Shown: positions 42,993-51,156 of the stretch, in pieces | Layout of the letters: the number at the start of each line of letters is the position of its first letter | Position numbering within the stretch: the stretch's first letter is position 1 | From: Fulvimarina sp039652615 | GTDB taxonomy: Bacteria; Pseudomonadota; Alphaproteobacteria; Rhizobiales; Rhizobiaceae | NCBI RefSeq assembly: GCF_039652615.1 | Contig: NZ_JBDJAC010000005.1 | Coordinates: 1 to 64,000, forward strand | DNA: 64,000 nucleotides | Direction of reading: 5' to 3' | Position numbers and translations under genes: made by a program | Notes under the pieces: generated by a model | What the model was told of the DNA's origin: nothing | Databases searched by the model: none | What the model saw: only the letters and a program-made list of their open reading frames with translations

Positions 42993-44869
42993 TCGAGCGG
43001 CAGAACGATAAATCGCAGATCGCCGTCCGGTTTGGCGATCAGCAACAAGGCGTTTCGCCGACCATCCTGTCGCAATTCGGCGAGCTTGTCCTGGACATCT
43101 GACACAGACGACACCGTCTCTTGGGCGACCTCGCGAATGAGCATGCCGGCTTCGATGCCTTTCTCGGCCGCATTCGATCCCGCCGCCACGTTCTCGATGA
43201 GGACACCCTTGGCATCGTCGGGCAGATCGTATGTGGAGCGGGCATCCTCGGTAATCTCGCCGAGCGTCAGACCGAGAACTGGCTCGACCGCGCTGCTCTC
43301 GCCGCTGCCTTCTTCGGGCTGGTTGGCCCCGCTCTCGTCGTCGGCATTCTCGTCGTCGTTACCGTTCTGCTCCTCTTCGAGCTGCCGCTCTCCGTCCTCG
43401 AGCCGGCCAAGCGTGATGGTCACCGTCATGGGTTCGGCATCGGACTCGCGAGACGTCTTGCGCAGGATCCCGACCTCGACCGCCTTTCCGACCGGCGTCT
43501 CCGCCACGATACGCGGAAGGTCCCGGGATGAATCGACCGCCTTGCCGTCGAAGGACGTGATCACGTCGCCGGCCTTGAGCACGCCTTCCGACGGACCGCC
43601 ATCGATCGTGCCGACCACGATCGCGCCGCGCGCCTCGCCGATGCCGAGGCCGTTCGCGATATCGTCCGTGACCGCGGACAGGCGGATGCCGAGCCAGCCG
43701 CGACGGGTCTCGCCGAATTCGCGAAGCTGATTGACCACGTTGATCGCGAGATTGGACGGAACCGAGAAGCCGATACCGATCGAGCCCCCGGTGGGTGAGA
43801 TGATCGCCGTGTTGATGCCGACGACATTGCCGTCCATGTCGAACAGCGGCCCGCCGGAATTTCCTCGGTTGATCGCCGCGTCGGTTTGGATGAAATTGTC
43901 GTATGGCCCGGCATTGATGTTGCGGCCGCGCGCCGAAACGATGCCGAGCGAGACTGAACCGCCAAGGCCGAACGGATTGCCGATCGCCATGACCCAGTCG
44001 CCGATCTTGATCGTCTCGGAATCGCCGAACGCGACGGAGGCGAGCGGTTCGTCGGATTTGACCTTGAGGACGGCGAGATCGGTCTTCGTGTCGCGACCGA
44101 CCAGCTCCGCATCGAGTTGCGAGCCGTCGGCGAAGTTGACGGTGATCTCGTCTGCGTCCTGGATCACGTGATTGTTGGTCACGACGATGCCCGATGGATC
44201 GATGACGAAGCCCGAGCCGAGGGACTGAACACGGCGGCCGCTCTCATTGTTGTCGCCCCGCAGGAGATCGTCGAAGAACTCCTGAAGCGGCGATCCATCC
44301 GGCGCTTCGAGCGGCGGAATACCACCGCCGGGCCGCTCGACCCGCTGGGAAGTCGAGATGTTCACCACGGCATCGAGCAGGCTCTCGGCAAGCTCGGAGA
44401 CCGACTCCGGCCCCTGGCGAGATGAAGGCCGCGTGACGGTCGACTGACTGACGGTTCCTGCAGCGGAACCCGTCGTCCCTCCACTTCCCTCGACCGGCGG
44501 CGCAGGCAAGGCAGGAACCACCGCTTCCGCCTCGGCTTCGGGAGCACTCGGTTCCGAAGGCTGCGTCTCTTCCGGGGGCTGCGGAGACGAGGGCTCGGCG
44601 GGGTTGTCCGTCTCGGGAGCTTCGCCATTGCCTGAGGGATTGTCCGAAGAAGGCTGCTCGGATGGTGTATCGGCCGGTGCTTCGGGTATCTCCGGGACGG
44701 CATCCGGTTGCGCCTCCGGTTGCAGATCCGGGGTCCTCACACCCTCTTCGACGGCATCGCTCTGCCCACTGCCCTGACCCTGATCGGGCGTCTGCGCATG
44801 GCCTTGAGGCCCGGCGAATGACGCCATCAGCGCGGTGGTGAGAAAAAGGCGCGGCAGGAGAGATTTCAT
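42989..44869 (-). CDS. DegP/DegQ-family periplasmic serine protease with long acidic linker
   Basis: 626 residues (family about 470-500). Signal peptide (LLPRLFLTTALMASFAGPQGHA), then about 120 residues of Pro/Glu/Ser-rich low complexity (about 27-150). The protease domain has His234 (TNNHVIQDA), Asp264 (DTKTDLAVL) and Ser338 (RGNSGGPLFD). Two PDZ domains are separated by an acidic linker rich in Asn, Asp and Glu (EEEQNGNDDENADDESG). It follows hflK-hflC-DUF2065, as in many Hyphomicrobiales. The acidic N-terminal linker is unlike the other DegP of this window. Confidence 0.94.
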   Translation of the reverse strand: MKSLLPRLFLTTALMASFAGPQGHAQTPDQGQGSGQSDAVEEGVRTPDLQPEAQPDAVPEIPEAPADTPSEQPSSDNPSGNGEAPETDNPAEPSSPQPPEETQPSEPSAPEAEAEAVVPALPAPPVEGSGGTTGSAAGTVSQSTVTRPSSRQGPESVSELAESLLDAVVNISTSQRVERPGGGIPPLEAPDGSPLQEFFDDLLRGDNNESGRRVQSLGSGFVIDPSGIVVTNNHVIQDADEITVNFADGSQLDAELVGRDTKTDLAVLKVKSDEPLASVAFGDSETIKIGDWVMAIGNPFGLGGSVSLGIVSARGRNINAGPYDNFIQTDAAINRGNSGGPLFDMDGNVVGINTAIISPTGGSIGIGFSVPSNLAINVVNQLREFGETRRGWLGIRLSAVTDDIANGLGIGEARGAIVVGTIDGGPSEGVLKAGDVITSFDGKAVDSSRDLPRIVAETPVGKAVEVGILRKTSRESDAEPMTVTITLGRLEDGERQLEEEQNGNDDENADDESGANQPEEGSGESSAVEPVLGLTLGEITEDARSTYDLPDDAKGVLIENVAAGSNAAEKGIEAGMLIREVAQETVSSVSDVQDKLAELRQDGRRNALLLIAKPDGDLRFIVLPLD

Positions 44870-45100
44870 CGGCGGTGTCGTCTTCCGTTCTCGTCGGACA
44901 TCCGGGTCGGCTCAAGGCCGCTGCCGGTCGGCGCGTTATGCCAAGAGCACAAGCTTTCACGCCGGAGGCTCATCGCGCAAGTAGGGCGAAATGTTCCGGC
45001 CGGTTTCAATCGAGACATCAAACAAATGTGCAAAGCGGGTGTGGGCCGCTGCAGTGGGGCAGCGAGGCTCCGCCTTATATGAAATCCGCTTGATCGTTTC
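44870..45100. other. Spacer between the DUF2065 gene and degP2
   Basis: About 230 bases before the repeat (309 counting it), GC-rich, with no gene. A GCCTTATATGAAATCCGC segment (from about 45072) faintly resembles repeat families A and C. It may contain a promoter for degP2. Confidence 0.4.
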
Positions 45101-45182
45101 GCGATCACGGATTTGAAAACGTGTCGGCGCCGCTTGGGGCTTCTATACCGTCCTCGGCTTGATCAGCCGGATACGATATCAA
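45101..45182 (+). repeat. Repeat family B, copy 2, at the DUF2065 gene end
   Basis: 67 of 80 positions identical to 42911-42992, no gaps, and in the same orientation relative to the gene. It includes the stop codon of the DUF2065 gene (45179-45181), which has the same position in the repeat as the stop of degP2. The internal stem is weaker here (TATACCGT against ACGATATC). Confidence 0.8.
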
Positions 45183-45364
45183 TGGCGCAGGAGCCAGACG
45201 ATGCCGAACCCGATGATTGCAGCGCAAAGGCCGCCGATCCGCAAAGACTGCTCAGGTGATTGCGATGCCTCGGCGGCAAGGCGCTTCACGAGAGATGGGA
45301 AGGCTGCATAGACAACGCCCTCGATCACCAAAAGGAGACCGAGGGCGGTAAGGAAGTCCGTCAC
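45179..45364 (-). CDS. DUF2065 small membrane protein
   Basis: 61 residues with two hydrophobic segments (FLTALGLLLVIEGVVYAAF and IGGLCAAIIGFGIVWLLR), typical of DUF2065. In proteobacteria this gene travels with hflKC; its role is unknown. Its start overlaps the hflC stop by 4 bases, indicating coupling. Confidence 0.88.
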   Translation of the reverse strand: MTDFLTALGLLLVIEGVVYAAFPSLVKRLAAEASQSPEQSLRIGGLCAAIIGFGIVWLLRH

Positions 45365-46521
45365 TGAGCGGAACTGTCCTGAGGCGCTACCGCCGTATTG
45401 CCAGTTGCGGCGCCGGTGTTTCCGCCACCGCCATTTGGCGCTGGCTGACCGGAAGAAGTGCCGCCAGCCGGCGTCGTCGAACCGCCGGCGGACGACCCAT
45501 TGGCTGAAGACGCTGCCGACCCGTTGGTGGAGGATGAGGCCTCCCCATCACTGCCGACAGCTGCGCCGTTCGCGTTGTTGCCCGAGGACTGAAGGTTGAT
45601 CTCGGGCAGATCGCTGGGGCTGATCTGATTGCCGCCGTTCGAAGACTGTCCACCGTCGTTCTGGAAATAGCGGAAGAACTCGGAATCAGGCGACAGAACC
45701 AGCGTTGTACCGGAGTTTTCGAGAGCCTGACGATAGGCGCTCATGGAGCGGTAGAAGTTGAAGAACTCCGGATCGGCACCATAGGCCTCGCCAAAGACGC
45801 GGTTGCGCTCCGCATCACCCTGACCTTGCAGGATTTCCGCATCGCGGCGGGCAGATGCGACCGTTTCAACAACCTCACGGTCAGAACCGGCGCGGATCTC
45901 ACGAGCCGCGACCTGACCGCGAGCGCGCAGACGCTCGGCCTCGGCGAGACGCTCGGCCTGCATACGCTCATAAGTCTGCTCGGAGACCTCGTCGGTGAGA
46001 TCGGTTCGGCGAATTCGGACATCGACCACTTCGACACCCAGGGTCTGGGCATCGGGAATGATCTCGTCGCGCACCTGCCGCATCATCTCACCACGCTCGT
46101 TGGAGAGCGCAGCCTCGAAGCCGCGAAGACCGTAGACACGACGCAGCGCAGCATCGAGACGGGTGCGCAGACGCTGTTCTGCCTGAGGTATCGAGCCCGA
46201 AACGGCCTGCCGGAAGCGCGCGGCGTCGGCGATATTATAGACAAGGAACGCGTCCACCACGTAGAAGCGACCACCTGACACCTGAACGCGGATATCGTCG
46301 AGATCGAACCGCAGGAGCCGATCGGGAAGCATCTGCACGGTGTCGGCCCCGGCAAAGCCGAACGGCATTTTGAAGTACAGGCCGGGCTCGTCCACGACCC
46401 GCTGGATCTCGCCGAAGCGCAGGACGATGGCCTGCTCCTTCTCGTTGACGATGAAGATCGAGTTCCAGGCCACGAGCGCGGCGATCGCGATGACGGCGAT
46501 GAGGGCATAGATTTTATTCAT
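45361..46521 (-). CDS. hflC: HflC, protease modulator (SPFH/band 7)
   Basis: 386 residues; E. coli HflC is 334. N-terminal membrane anchor IYALIAVIAIAALVAW, then the SPFH domain (FIVNEKEQAIVLRFGEIQRV) and the coiled-coil region rich in AEAERLRARGQ to about residue 280. The last 95 or so residues are a Ser/Asn/Gly/Ala-rich tail, which is unusual. With HflK it encloses FtsH in the inner membrane and limits its activity. Its start overlaps hflK by 4 bases. Confidence 0.94.
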   Translation of the reverse strand: MNKIYALIAVIAIAALVAWNSIFIVNEKEQAIVLRFGEIQRVVDEPGLYFKMPFGFAGADTVQMLPDRLLRFDLDDIRVQVSGGRFYVVDAFLVYNIADAARFRQAVSGSIPQAEQRLRTRLDAALRRVYGLRGFEAALSNERGEMMRQVRDEIIPDAQTLGVEVVDVRIRRTDLTDEVSEQTYERMQAERLAEAERLRARGQVAAREIRAGSDREVVETVASARRDAEILQGQGDAERNRVFGEAYGADPEFFNFYRSMSAYRQALENSGTTLVLSPDSEFFRYFQNDGGQSSNGGNQISPSDLPEINLQSSGNNANGAAVGSDGEASSSTNGSAASSANGSSAGGSTTPAGGTSSGQPAPNGGGGNTGAATGNTAVAPQDSSAQ

Positions 46522-47720
46522 CGATTGGGCCCTCCCGGCACCGAACGGCTGTTCGCGCTGGTTGGCGGAACCGAAGCGGTGGTGCCGTTGCCGCCACTGC
46601 CGCCGTTGCTGTTATTGCGGTTCGAATTGGCGTTCTGGCGCTGCAATTCGTTCAGCGGAAGGTACGGCACCACGCCTTGCTCGCCGCCGACATTCCCCTC
46701 GAGAATGATCTTGTTGGAGTCGCGCAGAACGCCCTCCATCGTCTCGAGGAACATACGCTTGCGCGTCACGTCCGGGGCCTTTTCATATTCCACGAGAATG
46801 GAAGAGAAGCGCTGCGCCTCACCTTCAGCCTCCTGAACGACACGGCTCTTGTAGGCCGCAGCGTCTTCACGGATCTGCGCCGCTTCACCGCGTGCCTGAC
46901 CGAGCTGCTGGTTGCGATAACGGTTCGCCTCTTCGATGAAACGATCCTCGTCCTGCTCGGCACGCTGCACCTCGTCGAAGGCATCTGCCACCTGCGGAGG
47001 CGGCGCGGCGTCCTCGATCGAGATTGCGTTGATCCGAATGCCGGTGCCGTATTCGTTCAGTGTCTGCTGCGTGATTTCGCGAACCTCGTCGGCGATACCG
47101 GCACGATCGTCACGGAAGACGTCCTGCACGGGACGGCGCCCAACGACCTCACGCATGGCGCTTTCAGAGACCTGCTGCACCATCGAGGTGGGGTCCTGAA
47201 CGTTGAAGAGGAAGTTCTGGGGATTGTCGACCTGATAAAGGACGGCAAACTGCACATCCACGATGTTCTGGTCGCCGGACAGCATCAGGCCGGAGTTTTC
47301 GCCCCGCTGGCTGGAGCCCAGGGTGATCTGGCTCTCGACGACAGGAACGGTATCGACGGTCTCGAACGGCCAGAAGATGAAGTGCAGACCGGGCTCGGCG
47401 AGTTCCTGCTTGGGCTTTCCGAACAGCATTTCGACGCCGACCTCGTCCGGCTGGACGGTGTAGACGGATTTGAAAAGCCAGCCGATGCCGAGCAGGACCA
47501 CGACGAGCACCACGATCGCCCCAGCGCCGCCGCTCGGGCCGCCGCTACCGGGCATCGCCCGTTTCAGCCGATCGCCACCACGGCGCAGAATATCCTCTAG
47601 ATCGGGGCTGTTGTTCGGGCCGCCGCTATTGCCACCGCCGCCGGGTCGCGGGCCTTGCGGTCGCTGCCCCCAGGGGCCCCCACTATTCCCGCCGCCACCG
47701 GTCTGATTGCTCCAAGGCAT
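46518..47720 (-). CDS. hflK: HflK, protease modulator (SPFH/band 7)
   Basis: About 400 residues from the ATG at 47720 (AAAGGA upstream). A Gly/Pro/Asn-rich N-terminal cytoplasmic tail (MPWSNQTGGGGNSGGPWGQ) precedes the membrane segment GAIVVLVVVLLGIGWLF. The SPFH domain (VYTVQPDEVGVEMLFGKP) and coiled coil follow. The C-terminal tail is Asn/Gly/Ser-rich. First gene of the hflK-hflC-DUF2065 unit. Confidence 0.95.
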   Translation of the reverse strand: MPWSNQTGGGGNSGGPWGQRPQGPRPGGGGNSGGPNNSPDLEDILRRGGDRLKRAMPGSGGPSGGAGAIVVLVVVLLGIGWLFKSVYTVQPDEVGVEMLFGKPKQELAEPGLHFIFWPFETVDTVPVVESQITLGSSQRGENSGLMLSGDQNIVDVQFAVLYQVDNPQNFLFNVQDPTSMVQQVSESAMREVVGRRPVQDVFRDDRAGIADEVREITQQTLNEYGTGIRINAISIEDAAPPPQVADAFDEVQRAEQDEDRFIEEANRYRNQQLGQARGEAAQIREDAAAYKSRVVQEAEGEAQRFSSILVEYEKAPDVTRKRMFLETMEGVLRDSNKIILEGNVGGEQGVVPYLPLNELQRQNANSNRNNSNGGSGGNGTTASVPPTSANSRSVPGGPNR

Positions 47721-47943
47721 CGAAGTCCTTTCAATTGATGAAAAGCGCGAAGGGGCAGAAAGCACCGCTCGCTCTAAACCGTCTGCAGGTTCTTATAAGA
47801 GTTGCAAATTCTGCTTTCAACGCGCCCGCGACCGTTTTGCGCGTCCGGCGCGGTGGAAAATCGAAGACCTTCGGCGCAGGATCGCTTTTGAGGGGTGAAC
47901 GATCGACTTGCGGACACTTGCAATTCGATTTGGTCGCACCTCG

Positions 47944-48483
47944 TTAATCTTGTTGAACGTCGGGTATTCGCGCGTAGGACTTGAATCGCGTGGCCGCCGA
48001 GTCCCGGTCGCCGCGCGTCCAGTCCTCTTCTGACAAAAGCTTGAATTCATCGTCATCGATGTGCGGAAACACCGCATCGCCTTCGGGTTCGGCATCGATT
48101 TCGGTGAGGGCGATCCGATCGATGTCATCCCAGAACAGGCGGTAGATTTCGGCGCCGCCGACGATGGCGATCTCATTGGCACGTCGGTTCATGGCGCACT
48201 GGATCGCCTTCGCCATCGCATCGCCCGGTCCGTTCGCGATGATCGCGCCCTCGATGGGCAGGCTCTGCTCGCGGGTGAGAACGATCGAGTCGCGTCCATC
48301 GAGCGCTCTGCCGATCGATTGAAGCGTCTTGCGGCCCATGATCATGGGCTTTCCCATGGTGAGCTGACGGTAGCGCTTCAGATCGCTCGGGATCGACCAC
48401 GGCATGCCGCCGTCCGCACCAATCACCCCATTTCTAGCAGCTGCGACGACGGCCACGAATTCGATCCGGAACCGCATGCTCAT
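47944..48483 (-). CDS. folA: Dihydrofolate reductase
   Basis: 179 residues. FVAVVAAARNGVIGADGGMPWSIPSDLKRY holds the folate/NADPH site (W and the acidic residue of the PSDL segment). MGRKTLQSIGRAL and IAIVGGAEIY are the NADPH motifs. Its ATG overlaps the thyA stop (48480-48483, ATGA), so the two are coupled. It regenerates tetrahydrofolate used up by thymidylate synthase. An internal ATG at 48477 is a possible second start. Confidence 0.94.
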   Translation of the reverse strand: MSMRFRIEFVAVVAAARNGVIGADGGMPWSIPSDLKRYRQLTMGKPMIMGRKTLQSIGRALDGRDSIVLTREQSLPIEGAIIANGPGDAMAKAIQCAMNRRANEIAIVGGAEIYRLFWDDIDRIALTEIDAEPEGDAVFPHIDDDEFKLLSEEDWTRGDRDSAATRFKSYARIPDVQQD

Positions 48484-49274
48484 ACGGCGATCGGAGCCGC
48501 GATATGCGGTGCCGCCTCGTAGTTTTCGATCGCAATGTCTTCGAAAGTGAAGGCGAAGAGATCGCGGACCTCTGGATTGAGATTGAGGACCGGCAAAGGG
48601 CCGGGTGTCCGGGTCAATTGCAGCCGCGCCTGCTCGAGGTGATTGAGATAGAGATGCGCATCACCGAGCGTGTGAACGAAATCACCGACGCCGAGGTCGC
48701 AGGCCTGTGCGATCATATGGGTCAAGAGAGCATAGGATGCGATGTTGAACGGGACGCCGAGAAAGATATCGGCCGAGCGTTGGTAGAGCTGGCACGAAAG
48801 CTTGCCGTCCGCCACGTAAAACTGGAACAGGCAGTGGCAGGGCGGCAGCGCCATCTCGTCGACAAGCGCCGGGTTCCAGGCCGAAACGATGAGCCGGCGC
48901 GAGTTCGGTTTCGTCCGGATCGCCATCAGGACATCAGCGATCTGGTCGATGTGACCGCCATCATAGTCCGGCCACGACCGCCACTGCGAACCGTAGACGG
49001 GACCGAGGTCACCATTTTCGTCGGCCCATTCGTCCCAGATGCGCACGCCGTTCATCTTCAGATAGGCGATGTTGGTATCGCCCTTCAAAAACCAGAGAAG
49101 CTCGTGAACGATAGAACGGATGTGCAGCTTCTTGGTCGTCAGAAGCGGGAAGCCCTCAGACAAGTCGAACCGCATCTGATGTCCGAAGACGGACTGGGTC
49201 CCCGTCCCTGTTCGGTCGCCGCGGGTCACCCCCTGGTCGAGGACCCGTTCCAGAAGATCGAGATATTGCCGCAC
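48480..49274 (-). CDS. thyA: Thymidylate synthase
   Basis: 264 residues, the same length as E. coli ThyA. The catalytic Cys146 is in ALPPCHCLFQF, and DRTGTGTQSVFGHQMRF and RSADIFLGVPFNIASYALL are conserved. The GTG at 49274 is chosen: it gives VRQYLDLLERVLD, and an in-frame upstream ATG at 49370 would add 32 unrelated residues. AGG lies about 8 bases upstream. Converts dUMP to dTMP with methylene-tetrahydrofolate. Confidence 0.96.
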   Translation of the reverse strand: MRQYLDLLERVLDQGVTRGDRTGTGTQSVFGHQMRFDLSEGFPLLTTKKLHIRSIVHELLWFLKGDTNIAYLKMNGVRIWDEWADENGDLGPVYGSQWRSWPDYDGGHIDQIADVLMAIRTKPNSRRLIVSAWNPALVDEMALPPCHCLFQFYVADGKLSCQLYQRSADIFLGVPFNIASYALLTHMIAQACDLGVGDFVHTLGDAHLYLNHLEQARLQLTRTPGPLPVLNLNPEVRDLFAFTFEDIAIENYEAAPHIAAPIAV

Positions 49275-49496
49275 TGTAAAACCTGCATTGTCGCATGAGC
49301 CTCGGCGAAATCGGTCAAAGTGCCATAACCTGGCGAAACCACTTTTCGCATCCGGTTTCAGCGATTCCACGGCTGGGATGCGAAAGTCGAGTCATTTCAC
49401 GATCGAAGCGCGTCGGATTTCCAGACTGGGCGAGGCTGCACCGCCGGCGGGCATGAAGGCCAGCGGAAATGCCCTTTCCAGTCAGGACTATTATCC

Positions 49497-49502
49497 CTAT
49501 AT
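49497..49502 (+). promoter_or_regulatory. Candidate -10 box (CTATAT) for the tmRNA gene
   Basis: CTATAT lies about 90 bases before the acceptor end, with a transcription start near 49509. The -35 is not clear (TTTCCAGTC upstream). Weak inference. Confidence 0.35.
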
Positions 49503-49508
49503 TGCGCG

Positions 49509-49850
49509 GTGTCGGACTTGTTCCGGCTATGGCGATAAACGTTCGATGCAATAAACCTTTCGGACCCGGGGGCGGTACCCGGCGCCTCCACCACATCCCA
49601 TCAAAACCGTCCTTCCAGGCGGGCACGATGTGATGCGGCGGGGGCGAAATAGGATCGACGAGGGCGTAAAGATCGAATTTTTGCTCGGAATGGTTCCGCC
49701 GTCATCGGGCCGTATCAATAGTTGCAAACGACAACTATGCGGAAGCACGTCTCGCCGCGTAAGCGGTGCGATAGCTTCGAATCAAGCCCTGGGGGTTCGC
49801 ACTCCTAGGCGGGGCCCGGAGGCGCCTGGCAACAGAAGCCTCCACTTTTC
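49509..49850 (+). ncRNA. ssrA: Two-piece (circularly permuted) tmRNA
   Basis: Not a protein gene. The tag frame GCA AAC GAC AAC TAT GCG GAA GCA CGT CTC GCC GCG TAA (at about 49725-49763) encodes ANDNYAEARLAA, the alphaproteobacterial ssrA tag. The acceptor piece comes first: its 3' end CGCCTCCACCA stops at 49593. The coding piece starts at about 49640 with GGGGGCG, which pairs with CGCCTCC of the acceptor stem over 7 bp (one G-U). Between them lies an intervening segment (49594-49639) that would be removed. This is the permuted arrangement known from alphaproteobacteria. The 5' and 3' limits are approximate; GGAGGC/GCCTCC (49818-49843) is a likely 3' hairpin. It lies upstream of sspB on the same strand. 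Confidence 0.93.
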
Positions 49851-49902
49851 TCATGGCGCCTGCTAAAGCGTCACAGACGATTTTCGAGACCGGGACCATG
49901 GC

Positions 49903-50469
49903 ATGAGCCAAGACCTCATCCGCTACGACGTGCTTGCGCAGGACGCCCTTCGCGGGGTGATTCGGAAAGTGCTCGGCGAGGTTGCAAGAACAGGCCTGCC
50001 GGGCGAGCACCATTTCTTCATCACTTTCCTCACCTCCGCACCCGGCGTGCGGATCTCCTCGCGTCTGCGCGAGAAGTATCCGGACCTGATGACGATCGTG
50101 GTTCAGCACCAATACTGGGATCTGAACGTCACCGACAGCTCCTTCGAGATCGGCCTGTCCTTCTCCGATATCCCGGAAAAGCTGCTCGTCCCGTTTTCAG
50201 CCGTTCGCGGTTTCTACGACCCGTCTGTCAATTTCGAACTGGAATTCGACGTGCGCGGCACCGAAGCGGCCAATTCGGACGGCGCCGACGATCAGATGAC
50301 GCAGGACGATATGCCATCCGGCGGCGCGCTCTCGGCGACCCCTCTCCCGGTGCGTGAAAAAGCCGGCGGCGGCGCTTCGGCCGATGACGGCGATAAAGAG
50401 AATACGGGCGAAGAAGAGCGTCCGGATGCTCAGGTCGTCTCCCTCGACGCGTTTCGGAAGAAGCCCTGA
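49903..50469 (+). CDS. sspB: ClpXP adaptor SspB (alpha type)
   Basis: 188 residues. The tag-binding domain is the first 120 residues (RYDVLAQDALRGVIRKVLGEV, HHFFITFLTSAPGVRISSRL, MTIVVQHQYWDL). A long acidic disordered linker follows. The C-terminal tail AQVVSLDAFRKKP is the ClpX-binding motif of SspB. It delivers ssrA-tagged proteins, made by the tmRNA encoded just upstream, to ClpXP. Confidence 0.95.
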   Translation: MSQDLIRYDVLAQDALRGVIRKVLGEVARTGLPGEHHFFITFLTSAPGVRISSRLREKYPDLMTIVVQHQYWDLNVTDSSFEIGLSFSDIPEKLLVPFSAVRGFYDPSVNFELEFDVRGTEAANSDGADDQMTQDDMPSGGALSATPLPVREKAGGGASADDGDKENTGEEERPDAQVVSLDAFRKKP

Positions 50470-50487
50470 TCTGACGGGCACCACGGA

Positions 50488-50712
50488 ATGGGCGACATCG
50501 TCAATCTGAGACGTGCGCGAAAAGCCAAGGCCCGCATCGACCGCGAGGCCGAGGCAGCGGACAACCGCATCAAATTCGGAACGCCGGCAAGGCTCAAATC
50601 GCTTGAAGATGCGCTCCGATCCAGGGCGCATCAGGCCCTCGATGGTCACAAGCGCGATCGCGGTCAACTCACCTCCAGAGACGATGCAGAAGCGCCGGAC
50701 GATCCGGCGTGA
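50488..50712 (+). CDS. DUF4169 small protein
   Basis: 74 residues, strongly basic and helical: DIVNLRRARKAKARIDREAEAADNRIKFG is the DUF4169 start (only its first 20 residues are needed to recognise it). Function unknown. It follows sspB by 18 bases and overlaps the next gene by 4 bases, so it is in the same operon. Confidence 0.85.
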   Translation: MGDIVNLRRARKAKARIDREAEAADNRIKFGTPARLKSLEDALRSRAHQALDGHKRDRGQLTSRDDAEAPDDPA

Positions 50713-50951
50713 CCATCAAGCGTTCCCTGTCGATTCGCGGTCATCGAACTTCCATCACCCTTGAGGAAGCGTTCTGGCGCCGGCTGAACCAGCTTGCCGA
50801 AGAGCAGGCCGTCAGCGTCGCCGAGCTCGTGGCCAAGATCGACGAGACGCGGGATGTAACCATCAATCTCTCATCGGCTCTCCGCGTCCATATTCTGGAA
50901 GAGGCACTCGCGCGCCACGACGACAGCAGCGACGGCACGCGCAGTACATAA
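50709..50951 (+). CDS. Ribbon-helix-helix domain protein
   Basis: 80 residues. SLSIRGHRTSITLEEAFWRRL is the ribbon and first helix of an RHH DNA-binding domain (the RHH_4-type family); the rest matches it (VAELVAKIDETR). It starts with GTG at 50709, overlapping the DUF4169 stop in a GTGA arrangement. Probably a small regulator of unknown targets. Confidence 0.83.
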   Translation: MTIKRSLSIRGHRTSITLEEAFWRRLNQLAEEQAVSVAELVAKIDETRDVTINLSSALRVHILEEALARHDDSSDGTRST

Positions 50952-51082
50952 TTGGATCAGCGGACGAATGATTGGCTGATCGATGCCGAGTAATTTCTCC
51001 CGTCCATGGGGGCTGAGCCGCTTCGCGGATACGCGAACTCTTTCTCTTGACCTCATTGACGCGCACCACACCCGAACACGAA

Positions 51083-51110
51083 AACGGCGCCCCCGAGGGA
51101 GCGCCGCTTA
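51083..51110 (-). terminator. Intrinsic terminator of the YcbK-like gene
   Basis: On the minus strand the stem GGCGC / GCGCC, extended by CG on either side, is followed by GTTTTCG, about 50 bases after the stop. It lies between two convergent genes and may act on both. Confidence 0.75.
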
Positions 51111-51156
51111 TCAGTTTGAAGCGATTGATTTCTAAAAGCCCGAGCGGACATCACGC

